This document shows, in pieces, positions 1-8,280 of a stretch of DNA of 64,000 bases (position 1 is its first letter; the number at the start of each line of letters is the position of its first letter). The DNA is from a virus, in the IMG/VR virus record IMGVR_UViG_3300032235_001069, positions 1 through 64,000 of that record; one strand, 5' to 3'. A program made the translations under genes and the position numbers. A model generated the notes under the pieces. The model had not been told where the DNA came from. It was given only the letters and a program-made list of their open reading frames with translations, and ran no database searches.

Positions 1-234
1 AAAGTTTTCTAAAGCTCTTATAACGCTTTCATTCGTCCATTCTGGATTATCATAATTATCTCCAGATAGATCGCTCAATAAAATTGGATCTCTAATGCCT
101 TCGATAAAAGCGAGCACTCGTCTATTTTGAACATCATCAATTACTGTTACTTTGATTTCAGTAATTTCAAGCGACTCTTCTGGTTCAGCTGGCTTTAAAA
201 CTATCTTTTTGGGTTGTTGAAGTTGAACTTGCAT
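1..234 (-). CDS. Unknown protein, N-terminal part only
   Basis: The open frame begins at an ATG at 234 and runs off the left edge, leaving about 78 residues. The sequence begins MQVQLQQPKKIVLKPAEP, then alternates hydrophobic and charged residues (ITEIKVTVIDDVQNRRVLAFIEG), as in a small beta-rich domain. It is the next minus-strand gene downstream of the tail-fibre block, separated from it by a strong terminator. I do not recognise the family and give no function. Confidence 0.6.
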   Translation of the reverse strand, partial: MQVQLQQPKKIVLKPAEPEESLEITEIKVTVIDDVQNRRVLAFIEGIRDPILLSDLSGDNYDNPEWTNESVIRALENF

Positions 235-273
235 ATATTTATATAATAAATTTAAGCTTTAATGGTTAAAGCA

Positions 274-307
274 AAAAGAGGGAGGAGCCAAAACTCCTCC
301 CTCTTTT
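274..307. terminator. Rho-independent terminator hairpin
   Basis: A perfect 14 bp stem (AAAAGAGGGAGGAG at 274-287, CTCCTCCCTCTTTT at 294-307) with a 6 nt loop. The A/T ends give a U-tract on either strand. It lies downstream of the 361-1773 minus-strand gene and should end that transcript. Confidence 0.85.
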
Positions 308-360
308 GAATTTAAAGTAAAAATCAATGGGATTGGACCATTAATTTTTTACTAATTTTG

Positions 361-1773
361 TTAGCTTGTGTAATAACCGCCCGCGCCATCTGAATACACG
401 GTTGTAAATGGTTGATTTTCAACATTATCCTGTATAATGTCTCCATTCTCAAGACTAAATTCTTGAGTAAAGTCACCTGCTCCATCTGTCACCCAAGAAA
501 CAGTGCCACCATTATAAATCATACCATTGATGGTTATATCAATAGTTCCACTTGTAACCGTTGTTCCTGCTGAAGGAGGATAGTATGTACCATTTTCTTC
601 GCCACCTGTTCCATTAGCAACAATATCTTGAGTACCATTTGCAAAACCACCTCCATAGTTAACGCCAGCAAAGGAGAATACACCTGTATATACAGTTTCA
701 CTTCTAATAAATGTTCCTTGTGCAGGGGGCCCCTCTTGTCCAAGAGTGATTGTTATCTCTCCCGATGAATTGGTCGTGATTGTGTCATCATTTCCATCAT
801 TATTTAAATTAAGACCCGTTAAATTTAAATTTGTAGCTACGTTTATTAAATCCTGATTGTATAATTTATTTCCATCACTCAAGGAACCAGTATAATAATA
901 AGTATCGCCTCCATGCGTTATAGTATTGATGACTTCTAAAGTAACTAATCCAGAAGCATCAGTAGTTAATAAATCAGATCCATTTACAAAACGTAAGTTT
1001 TGCGCTGGATTTGACAATGCTGATTCTTGATATAATACAATTCCATTTTCAAGATTACCAAGATAATAATAAGTTGTACTTTGCGCAATTAATGTTTCTG
1101 GATTTGCTGATTCACCCTTTGTTCCATTGACAAACATAAATACCGAAAATCCATCTTTATATTTTCCTGATGCTAATGAACCATTTCCATTATCATCATA
1201 TTTGTACCAAAAACTGCCAATTTGATGAACTACTGTTGCATAATTTGCAGGTGCAACTTTAGATCCGCCACTATAATGTGCATTTGGAAAGAATCCATTT
1301 GCTTGAGTATACTCTGTAGGAGTTTCAGTCAACGCTTGATTTTCGCCTTGTGTTGCAGTTTGAGCAATTTCAATTGCTCCTTCAACAACTCCATCGCTTA
1401 TTGATTCATCTGCGAAGATAGCTGAACCAGAAACAATTCCAACGTTTGAAGATGTATCCGCGAACTTTGCCGCTTCAACAATAACTCCCACGTTAGATGC
1501 AGTTCCAAAGAATTCAGCAACATCTACAACTCCACTATTAACCGCTGTACCTAAAAAAGTACCAGAAGTCAATGATCCGACATTTACAGCTCCATCACCA
1601 AAAACTGCAGATACTACAGTTCCTTCGTTGACTGCTGTATCAGAGAATGAAGCTACACTTACTGTACCTTGATTACTTGCTGTATCAATGAAAGCTGCAG
1701 CACCTAAGATTGAACTAGATGAACAGTTAATTGCGTCAGCACCGAATGTTACGTTACCACTTATAAGACTCAT
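361..1773 (-). CDS. Tail-fibre-like repeat protein
   Basis: A 470-residue protein. Residues about 20-135 are degenerate 15-18 residue repeats with the pattern xxFxDTAxNxGxVxx, each with a bulky residue, an Asn and a Gly in register, as expected of a beta-solenoid or beta-prism shaft. The middle holds two longer repeats starting YYYLGNLENGIVLYQ and YYYTGSLSDGNKLYN, and the C-terminus is Gly/Thr/Asn rich. There is no signal peptide. It is the last gene of a minus-strand block of virion-surface genes, flanked by terminators on both sides, so it can be expressed as its own unit. A receptor-binding or fibre role is inferred from repeat type and location; no catalytic motif is visible. Confidence 0.6.
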   Translation of the reverse strand: MSLISGNVTFGADAINCSSSSILGAAAFIDTASNQGTVSVASFSDTAVNEGTVVSAVFGDGAVNVGSLTSGTFLGTAVNSGVVDVAEFFGTASNVGVIVEAAKFADTSSNVGIVSGSAIFADESISDGVVEGAIEIAQTATQGENQALTETPTEYTQANGFFPNAHYSGGSKVAPANYATVVHQIGSFWYKYDDNGNGSLASGKYKDGFSVFMFVNGTKGESANPETLIAQSTTYYYLGNLENGIVLYQESALSNPAQNLRFVNGSDLLTTDASGLVTLEVINTITHGGDTYYYTGSLSDGNKLYNQDLINVATNLNLTGLNLNNDGNDDTITTNSSGEITITLGQEGPPAQGTFIRSETVYTGVFSFAGVNYGGGFANGTQDIVANGTGGEENGTYYPPSAGTTVTSGTIDITINGMIYNGGTVSWVTDGAGDFTQEFSLENGDIIQDNVENQPFTTVYSDGAGGYYTS

Positions 1774-1806
1774 ATATTAAATTATAAAAAAGTTAAAAAA
1801 ATAAAT

Positions 1807-1832
1807 AAGGCCCCGCCCGAAGGTGGGGCCTT
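1807..1832. terminator. Terminator hairpin
   Basis: An 8 bp outer stem (AAGGCCCC at 1807-1814, GGGGCCTT at 1825-1832), GC-rich and flanked by A/T runs. It sits in the 70 bp between two minus-strand fibre genes and probably ends the transcript of the 1844-4072 gene. Confidence 0.75.
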
Positions 1833-1843
1833 ATAGTTAATTG

Positions 1844-4072
1844 TTAGCCGAAAATTGCTCCATTTAAGAATGTAGCATTTCCGTAGATTGTTCCACTGAA
1901 TGTTCCAGAAACAAAGCATATGCCATTGCTATCTGTAACTTCAGTCGTATCGATTGAAGCAGGTTGTACCCATGCTGGATCACTAAGATCAACCAAAGCG
2001 CCAGTTACGCCCTTCATGACAACATTTGTGTCACTAGAAGGTAGTGAAGTTGCTTGATTGGTCATTAATGAATTAACATACCAGTTATTTGACAATGTGT
2101 ACCATGCGTCATTAGCGCCAGAGAAATACGCTCCGACTCCACCGCCACCACCACCATTTGAACTGTCTGTTAATTTTACATAATTAACATTCGCGACCCA
2201 ATGCATTTCAGTGCTTGCGCTACCTTTGACGCGAAGATGAACATCGTAATCATTGGTTGTAATGAATTCAACTCCATAACCACTATCAGTTGTTGCGAAT
2301 GTAGTTACTGACTCACAACCCACTTTGTTTAAGTTGCCAGATTCTCTAGCAAATAAACCTTGGATAGAATAAGCTGCACTTTCGCTATCATCAGATGATC
2401 TGCCAATAACTTCAGCAGAAACAAATGCAGCAGTATATTGATCAACAGGAACGAGAGCGATATCATTGAATGAACTGCTGGTGAAGTTTCCTTTACCAAC
2501 GAATTTTACAGTTTGAGCGTCTCCATTTTCAGCGAAGCATCCAGCAGAATTAACTACTGAGAAGTGTTGATTTTGAGCTTTTCCATTTTGACCCAATACT
2601 AATGCGCCACTTACTGTAGTTGCACTATTAGGATCAAGCATCAATGAATAACTGCATGCAAGATTAATCAAATCACCTTGAACGAATGCTTTCATTGGAT
2701 CAATGCATGCGCTCAATCCAGATATATCGCTCATGGCATGACCATGACCAGTTGCTGATTTGGTTGCAGCAATGCAGTTGAATACTGAAGTCAATGTATA
2801 ATGCGCTCTTTCGCCAGTGAATTCTGCGCAGGATTTTACATCTCCTTCTACAGCCTGAATACCAGAAACGATTGCTGAAATGCACTCGCTTAAGTGAGTA
2901 TTTTGGGATTGGCAATAATGAATGTCAGAACTGTCAATTGTTACGCTGGAAAATCCATCTGCAGAGTGACCATTTACAAAGTAAATTGCTCCATGATCAT
3001 CAACAAATTGAACCCAACCACCTGTAGTATAAATGTATGTTGCTGGTTCGACTGTATTGATTGCAAAATCTCCAAGATGAACAACTTCTCCAGTGAGTAA
3101 TGATGCTAATTCGCCACTGCTTGAAATTTCAAATGTATCGTTATAGTTGTAGCTAGGAATTAATGATTTATCAATAACTCCACCATCTCCAACGACAACA
3201 ACTTCACCAGAAAGCAAACCAGTATTGCGATATGCAGTCTCATCGACTTCAGCATAAGGAACGTAATCAACAATAGTTCCAGTAAATGCTGCAGTTGTTT
3301 CATAGCATGCCAAGCAGTCACTTACGAAACCAGTAGTCAAATATTGCACATCTAAACAATTAGTTGTGAAATCACATGTTTTCATATAACAGCCAATTGT
3401 TCCAGCTGGAGCATCGAAGCTAGTATATGTTACGTAATTTGCTTGTAGATCATTAACATCATCTACCAAGCATGAATAAAGACAATCTACTGCTTGATCG
3501 GCTGTACATCCATTATATTGACCACATGTCAACACAAGGTCATTGCCGCTGATTTGAACGCATCCAGTATAACCGTTTACTGAAAGAATAGTCAAATCTG
3601 CGTTTTGCAATTGGAGCCAGTTTGCAGAATTTCCGAATGATGAACCAGTCAATACATAAGTAGAACTGTTTTCAGTAACTGTTGCGAAATCTCCTTTATT
3701 TGCTGATGTTAAGTTTGTTAAACCATTTATTGTTGGAGAAACAAAGATGCTGTTTTGAATAGATGCTGGAATTGTGCTTACTGCTAACAAACCTCCACCT
3801 GTTCCATCGCTAACAAGAAGCGGAATGCTATTTGCAGAATTTTCTGCATTTTTACATCCAACACTCTTGAATTCTCCAGTAGGAACTTTTAAGTTAAGTT
3901 CCGCTTGAAGACCACTAATTGCCTCAATGCTGAATAAGCCACCTCCGACCATCAACATACCCTCTTGGGCCATGTTAGCTGGTTTAGGAAATATGAACTC
4001 ACCCACGAAAGCCGAGTGACCACCGACAAAAGTCATGTCACCACTGGCTGTATGATCGAAATTAAATGCCAT
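1844..4072 (-). CDS. Tail fibre protein, cysteine-rich
   Basis: A 742-residue protein paralogous to the 4111-6012 product. Both begin with a domain containing DHT and an FxFP motif and carry the fibre signature VNGYTGCVQISGNDL (compare VNNLAGAVVLDGSNV in the neighbour). They also share the GHGHAMSDISGL motif that precedes trimeric fibre tips in many phages. The C-terminus after a poly-Gly stretch (near residue 640) carries SNNWYVNSLMTNQA, a carbohydrate-binding-like tail. About 20 cysteines are spread along the chain, which is unusual for a cytoplasmically assembled fibre. Likely a trimeric side or tip fibre that helps choose the host. Confidence 0.7.
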   Translation of the reverse strand: MAFNFDHTASGDMTFVGGHSAFVGEFIFPKPANMAQEGMLMVGGGLFSIEAISGLQAELNLKVPTGEFKSVGCKNAENSANSIPLLVSDGTGGGLLAVSTIPASIQNSIFVSPTINGLTNLTSANKGDFATVTENSSTYVLTGSSFGNSANWLQLQNADLTILSVNGYTGCVQISGNDLVLTCGQYNGCTADQAVDCLYSCLVDDVNDLQANYVTYTSFDAPAGTIGCYMKTCDFTTNCLDVQYLTTGFVSDCLACYETTAAFTGTIVDYVPYAEVDETAYRNTGLLSGEVVVVGDGGVIDKSLIPSYNYNDTFEISSSGELASLLTGEVVHLGDFAINTVEPATYIYTTGGWVQFVDDHGAIYFVNGHSADGFSSVTIDSSDIHYCQSQNTHLSECISAIVSGIQAVEGDVKSCAEFTGERAHYTLTSVFNCIAATKSATGHGHAMSDISGLSACIDPMKAFVQGDLINLACSYSLMLDPNSATTVSGALVLGQNGKAQNQHFSVVNSAGCFAENGDAQTVKFVGKGNFTSSSFNDIALVPVDQYTAAFVSAEVIGRSSDDSESAAYSIQGLFARESGNLNKVGCESVTTFATTDSGYGVEFITTNDYDVHLRVKGSASTEMHWVANVNYVKLTDSSNGGGGGGVGAYFSGANDAWYTLSNNWYVNSLMTNQATSLPSSDTNVVMKGVTGALVDLSDPAWVQPASIDTTEVTDSNGICFVSGTFSGTIYGNATFLNGAIFG

Positions 4073-4110
4073 ATTATTATTTAGTTAAATTGATTAATAA
4101 TGACGCTTAA

Positions 4111-6012
4111 TTAGATTTTTACTTTTACAACATTGACATCAGATACCCATTTCATTCCAGCGTCACCTTCGACTTTGAATGCAATACCAGTAGAGCCGTG
4201 TACATAAGCGTCTGCAGTATATGCACCAGCGTTATCTTCGAAAATATTAACGCTTGTTGCATTCAAAATGCTGACTGTTCCACCAGCAGATTTTTGAGCT
4301 GCACCTTCAACTTTGAAAGCTGCATAATTTGAAGATGCACCTCTACCTATAATTGTAGCAGAGAACATTATGTTTGAAGAAGCTTCCATTTCGACTGAAG
4401 CGACTACTTCCAATGAACTTGAACTTGTAGAAGCTTTTGCAGGAATCTTGCTGACTTGAGCGTCACCAACAGTGCTGAACCATCCAGCAGCTTGAGCGAC
4501 TTCGTAGTCTTGAACAGCTTTTGCTCCATAACCTAAAGCTACAGAATAATCTCCGAGAGCTTCATTCATCGCTGCGTTTGATGCGTTCTGAGTTGCTGCG
4601 TATGAACCAGCACCAGTATAGAAAGTAGTGATTGAATTCAAGCAGGTTGCCAAACCAGTTACGTCAGAAATTGCATGACCATGACCATTGTCAGATTTTG
4701 TATTGAAAATGCCAGTAGCAGTTCCAGTCAAAACGTAATCAGCGAATAAGGTTGTAGCTTCACCTTCTGTGAGATAGTCTCCTTCTATTACGCCAACTCT
4801 GCCATCAATTCCAGTTAATGCTGCCAAGAGAGTACCACCATCATAAATTGTTGAAGTGGATGCGACATCAATGTGAGCAACTCCAACATTTACGTTTCCA
4901 TCTACTCCAGTTAAACCATTAACTCCAGTGATTGCTCCGAAAGTTGTAGCGAGTTGAACCCAATCTTCAGCTTGTGAATAAGTGTCTCCTCGAAGAATAT
5001 AGTTGGCTTTGACTGCGCCAGTGACAATCGCGATATCACCTTGTTCAGCAGAAGTCAAACCTAACAAATCTCCAGAAGCATCAATCAAGAATGTATCAGT
5101 AATTGCTAATGTAGGAAGAATAGAATAGTTAATTTTTCCATCGCCCTCAACAACAACCACATTACCAACAGATGTTCCAACGTCTAAAGATGCAGCAGAA
5201 CCAGTTTCAGTTTTTAATACATAATTTGTTAAGCAGGTGGTAACGTCTGACGAATAGATGTAATCCATCAAAGTTGTGCTGAAGTTAGAGCATGTTTCAT
5301 AATTTGCCAAACACTGATCTACTACAGTGCAAGTTGGATACTCTGTCAAACAGGTAGCTAACTCACCAGTAGTAACATAATTGTTCAAACAGGATTTATC
5401 AGCTTTATCTGTATAAAGATCTTCGACTGCAGTATCAATTGATTGTCCACCATAATTCACTGAACTTGCGCTTAAAGAAACGTTTGAACCGTCTAATACT
5501 ACTGCTCCTGCTAAATTATTGACGCAGCATACAGTTTGTTCTTGGAATTTGATTTCTTTCCAGTTTGCTTGAGTTTGGTATCCACTAGCTGCAGCAGAGC
5601 AAAGGATGTAATTTTTTTGATCTCCTGTTGCGATAGCCAAATCTCCAATGCAAGCATTGGATAAGGAAGTCGCATCGGATAATGTATTTACTTGATAAGT
5701 ATCTCTGATAGCGATAGAAGGAATCAAAGATCCTTCTAATTTGCCATCTCCATCGAGAATTGGTACTTCTCCAGCAGCTGTTCCATAATTTTTGGTTGCT
5801 GCAGAGCCAGTTACGCTTTTTTCTACTTTCTGTCCCAATGCGGAAACCAATCCAGAAATCGCACTGATGTCAGCTTCTCCAGAGAGAAGAAGGCTTGCGC
5901 TTGCGGATTGAGTATTTGGGAATACGAAGTTAATTGTATCGTTTACGCTTGCGTTGCTAGGGCCACGAAGAGTAATGATTGCCGAATTAGTGTGATCGAT
6001 ATTAATAGCCAT
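4111..6012 (-). CDS. Tail fibre protein, paralogue of the preceding fibre
   Basis: A 633-residue protein that shares with the 742-residue neighbour the N-terminal attachment region, the repeated 'EGDGKI...SILPTLAITDTF' phage-fibre repeats, the VNNLAGAV and GHGHAISDVTGL motifs and a C-terminal tip that includes YSVALGYGAKA and a 'GAASSNYAAFKVEGA' beta-rich domain. It contains 11 cysteines, several in the central SCLNNYV / TCLTEYPTC repeats. The 38 bp gap to the downstream gene has no terminator, so the two fibres are probably cotranscribed. The pair probably arose by duplication and diverged at the tips. Which one contacts the receptor cannot be told from sequence. Confidence 0.7.
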   Translation of the reverse strand: MAINIDHTNSAIITLRGPSNASVNDTINFVFPNTQSASASLLLSGEADISAISGLVSALGQKVEKSVTGSAATKNYGTAAGEVPILDGDGKLEGSLIPSIAIRDTYQVNTLSDATSLSNACIGDLAIATGDQKNYILCSAAASGYQTQANWKEIKFQEQTVCCVNNLAGAVVLDGSNVSLSASSVNYGGQSIDTAVEDLYTDKADKSCLNNYVTTGELATCLTEYPTCTVVDQCLANYETCSNFSTTLMDYIYSSDVTTCLTNYVLKTETGSAASLDVGTSVGNVVVVEGDGKINYSILPTLAITDTFLIDASGDLLGLTSAEQGDIAIVTGAVKANYILRGDTYSQAEDWVQLATTFGAITGVNGLTGVDGNVNVGVAHIDVASTSTIYDGGTLLAALTGIDGRVGVIEGDYLTEGEATTLFADYVLTGTATGIFNTKSDNGHGHAISDVTGLATCLNSITTFYTGAGSYAATQNASNAAMNEALGDYSVALGYGAKAVQDYEVAQAAGWFSTVGDAQVSKIPAKASTSSSSLEVVASVEMEASSNIMFSATIIGRGASSNYAAFKVEGAAQKSAGGTVSILNATSVNIFEDNAGAYTADAYVHGSTGIAFKVEGDAGMKWVSDVNVVKVKI

Positions 6013-6066
6013 AAGTTAAAATATATAGGCTATTACACAAAATTAGCAAAAAAAGTAAAAATTTTT

Positions 6067-7017
6067 TTAATCTACTCCGCCATCTAAGTTGTTATTAATC
6101 AACATAATAGAATCTGCGCCACCATCTAAAATTAAAGTTTGAGAATTGGAATCGCACGTTTGTAGATCTGGTGGCGCATTTATTACTAAATTTGGATTAT
6201 TTTGAATGCAAGTTTTAACGCTTTCAATTAAATTAAATAGAATTAAATCATCATCTCCACCATCTATAATATTATCACTTAGTGAGGAAGGATCAATTCC
6301 AGCATCTACAATCGGAATCTGCTCATCTAAATTATAAACTTGTATATCAGAAGCCGAGCTTATAGTTGTATTGGCATTATTTGCTATATAAGCGTTTATA
6401 CTTTCAATTGAATTCAAAAGATTCAAATCTTCATCTTGAATAGATTGAATAATTCCTATTTTTGCGGTCCATTGAGTTTTTGTATCATTTGAATCAAATA
6501 GTTTTACAATCACTCCACTTTCCCAAATGTCAAACGTCCCAGAGTAAGTGGGTTGGCTTTTTGTATATATTGTATAAAAAGGACCAGTTAAATTATATGA
6601 ATTGTCTGAAGCTGTGACAATTGCAGAATAGTCCGCAGTAAAGCTTTGATTTTTTGCGCCATTCCAATGCTGACCAATTCCTAATACTTCGCTTTTGATT
6701 AACCAAGATTGATTTAAATAATTTTTAGGTAATACTACTTTAAAACAAGCGACATTATTAATTGAGTCATCACTAAAATCAACCCCCTCAGTACCACTTG
6801 ATCTCATTAAAATTGAATACTGGGCATTTGCTTTAGGATAATTACTGTTTGAGAATACAAATTCAGTATCTGAATATTTTTCTCCGTTTACTCCCAAAAT
6901 TGGAAAGCCCGTAGGCACAAATTTTCCAGTTTCACTACTAGGAAAAAATTGCCCAGTTTGACCAGTTGTCACGAACTGACCAGTTGGTATTTGAACTCTT
7001 CTTTTATATAGAGGCAT
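6067..7017 (-). CDS. Putative structural protein
   Basis: A 316-residue protein. The N-terminus is a short repetitive stretch (GQFVTTGQTGQFFPSSETG), followed by a beta-rich middle (TAKIGIIQSIQDED) and a C-terminal half with repeated acidic motifs (NIIDGGDDDL, ILDGGADSI, NNLDGGVD). These DGGxD repeats recur three to four times and could bind metal or mediate oligomerisation. It starts two bases downstream of the 7020-7502 gene, so it is in the same minus-strand operon as the fibres. I do not recognise a family; a minor virion or neck/fibre adaptor role is inferred from position. Confidence 0.5.
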   Translation of the reverse strand: MPLYKRRVQIPTGQFVTTGQTGQFFPSSETGKFVPTGFPILGVNGEKYSDTEFVFSNSNYPKANAQYSILMRSSGTEGVDFSDDSINNVACFKVVLPKNYLNQSWLIKSEVLGIGQHWNGAKNQSFTADYSAIVTASDNSYNLTGPFYTIYTKSQPTYSGTFDIWESGVIVKLFDSNDTKTQWTAKIGIIQSIQDEDLNLLNSIESINAYIANNANTTISSASDIQVYNLDEQIPIVDAGIDPSSLSDNIIDGGDDDLILFNLIESVKTCIQNNPNLVINAPPDLQTCDSNSQTLILDGGADSIMLINNNLDGGVD

Positions 7018-7019
7018 AA

Positions 7020-7502
7020 TTAAGCTCTATAATAAATATTTGCAATAAGGCCAGTCCCATTATTTCCAGGCCAAGGATAAAGACCCTCTCTATCTTCCGA
7101 AATTTTAACTAAGATACCTTGAAATCCATGAACCAGATAAGAAAAACTTTGATCCAATGTAGATTGTGCATAAATTGGATAAGTTATGAATGGAGTAGAT
7201 TCAGCAGTATATGGATTACTATAAAATTGAACAAAGAGAGGCTCATCATTCAAATTGTTATCAACAAAAAATCCAGCTAATTTTGTAGCTCCATTATTTA
7301 CTTCTGAAATCTCTCCTGATAAATTAACGTTTCTATAAACCGAAAGCGCTGGCGGTTTAAGTAAATCGCTTTCACCCAATCCAGCCAAATCAGCAGGAGT
7401 CATCGGTCGCCATTCCTGAGTATCCCCATCATAGATGTAGGAAAACTGAGGAGCAGCTTTACCGTGATATACTGAATCTGATTTGTAAACTGGATTTGGC
7501 AT
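7020..7502 (-). CDS. Putative structural protein
   Basis: A 160-residue protein beginning MPNPVYKSDSVYHGKAAP. It has aromatic-rich beta-strand sequence (PLFVQFYSNPYTAES, VHGFQGILVKISE) and no signal peptide or membrane span. It lies between two other small structural candidates with spacers of two bases on either side, a translationally coupled arrangement. No family is recognised. A virion role is inferred only from the operon. Confidence 0.5.
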   Translation of the reverse strand: MPNPVYKSDSVYHGKAAPQFSYIYDGDTQEWRPMTPADLAGLGESDLLKPPALSVYRNVNLSGEISEVNNGATKLAGFFVDNNLNDEPLFVQFYSNPYTAESTPFITYPIYAQSTLDQSFSYLVHGFQGILVKISEDREGLYPWPGNNGTGLIANIYYRA

Positions 7503-7504
7503 TT

Positions 7505-7753
7505 TTAACTATATAAAATAACTCCCGTATTAGTTGCAGAGAGATTCCTAATAGTTGAAAATGCTACAGGATTCGGAAACGTCACATACTGATCTGTTGG
7601 AATATGAATTGTATGAGCGCCATCAATCCTCATGGTCATCTGAGTATTTGATCCGTTGTATAATGCATGAATTACGCTCGCTCCAGTAATTGTAGTGATA
7701 CCGCTTCCAGACAACGTATATAATTGTGCTACTTTTTGATAATTATTGGCCAT
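7505..7753 (-). CDS. Small putative structural protein
   Basis: An 82-residue protein, MANNYQKVAQLYTLSG..., with short beta strands (MTMRIDGAHTIHIPTDQ), resembling small phage surface or head-tail proteins. It is the first gene of the minus-strand fibre operon and shares a 53 bp divergent intergenic region with the plus-strand gene at 7807. That region contains a 14 bp palindrome. No family is recognised. Confidence 0.5.
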   Translation of the reverse strand: MANNYQKVAQLYTLSGSGITTITGASVIHALYNGSNTQMTMRIDGAHTIHIPTDQYVTFPNPVAFSTIRNLSATNTGVILYS

Positions 7754-7767
7754 ATCTAAATTTTTAC

Positions 7768-7781
7768 ACTTTCTAGAAAGT
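7768..7781. promoter_or_regulatory. Palindrome in a divergent promoter region
   Basis: ACTTTCTAGAAAGT is a perfect 14 bp palindrome midway between the divergent starts at 7753 (minus) and 7807 (plus). A TATAAT box lies 5 bp before the plus-strand ATG. It could be an operator controlling both directions; this is inferred from symmetry and position. Confidence 0.4.
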
Positions 7782-7806
7782 TAATCTTAACTAATTATAA
7801 TCTTGT

Positions 7807-8280
7807 ATGAATTTTAGTCTATATAAACCTAATTCAAAAGTTACTGGATGTGCTTTTCAATTTAAATTGGGAGAAAGTAAAAATGGCGAGAAAGTCGTCT
7901 ATGTAAGCGCTATTCAACAAGCTTCTTGGAATGAAAATACCAAGACGGGTTCATTTTCTGAAAATGCAAAGAATCCAGAAAAAAATTTAAACATTAAATT
8001 AAATGTTAATGAAATAGGCGGATTCCTATATTCAATTAGGCAATATAAAGACTTTTCAGCCTTTCATACATACGAAGATAACAAGACTCAAATTTCATTC
8101 AAGCCATATCAAAAGAAGGATGGCGCTGATGCATTTTCTTTTTCTATCTCAAGAAATGGAAATCAAAAGTTTGGAATTGGAATTGAATTAGGAGAAGCTG
8201 AAGCCTTGGGTGAATTCTTAAAGTTCTCGCTATCCCAAGTATTTTCCAATAGAAAGAATTCATCTAAGCAAGAAGAATAA
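7807..8280 (+). CDS. Candidate PC4/whirly-like ssDNA-binding protein
   Basis: A 157-residue protein with strand-rich segments (GCAFQFKLGESKNGEKVVYVSAI, TQISFKPY, AFSFSIS) ending in a helix with the pattern IELGEAEALGEFLKFSL. This beta-sheet then helix order, with an FHT..TxISFxPY core, resembles the PC4-like single-stranded DNA-binding fold used by some phages and by kinetoplastid MRP proteins. The last residues are charged (NRKNSSKQEE). It overlaps the next ATG by one base (TAATG). The assignment is by eye and needs a structure comparison; a virion protein is the alternative. Confidence 0.45.
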   Translation: MNFSLYKPNSKVTGCAFQFKLGESKNGEKVVYVSAIQQASWNENTKTGSFSENAKNPEKNLNIKLNVNEIGGFLYSIRQYKDFSAFHTYEDNKTQISFKPYQKKDGADAFSFSISRNGNQKFGIGIELGEAEALGEFLKFSLSQVFSNRKNSSKQEE

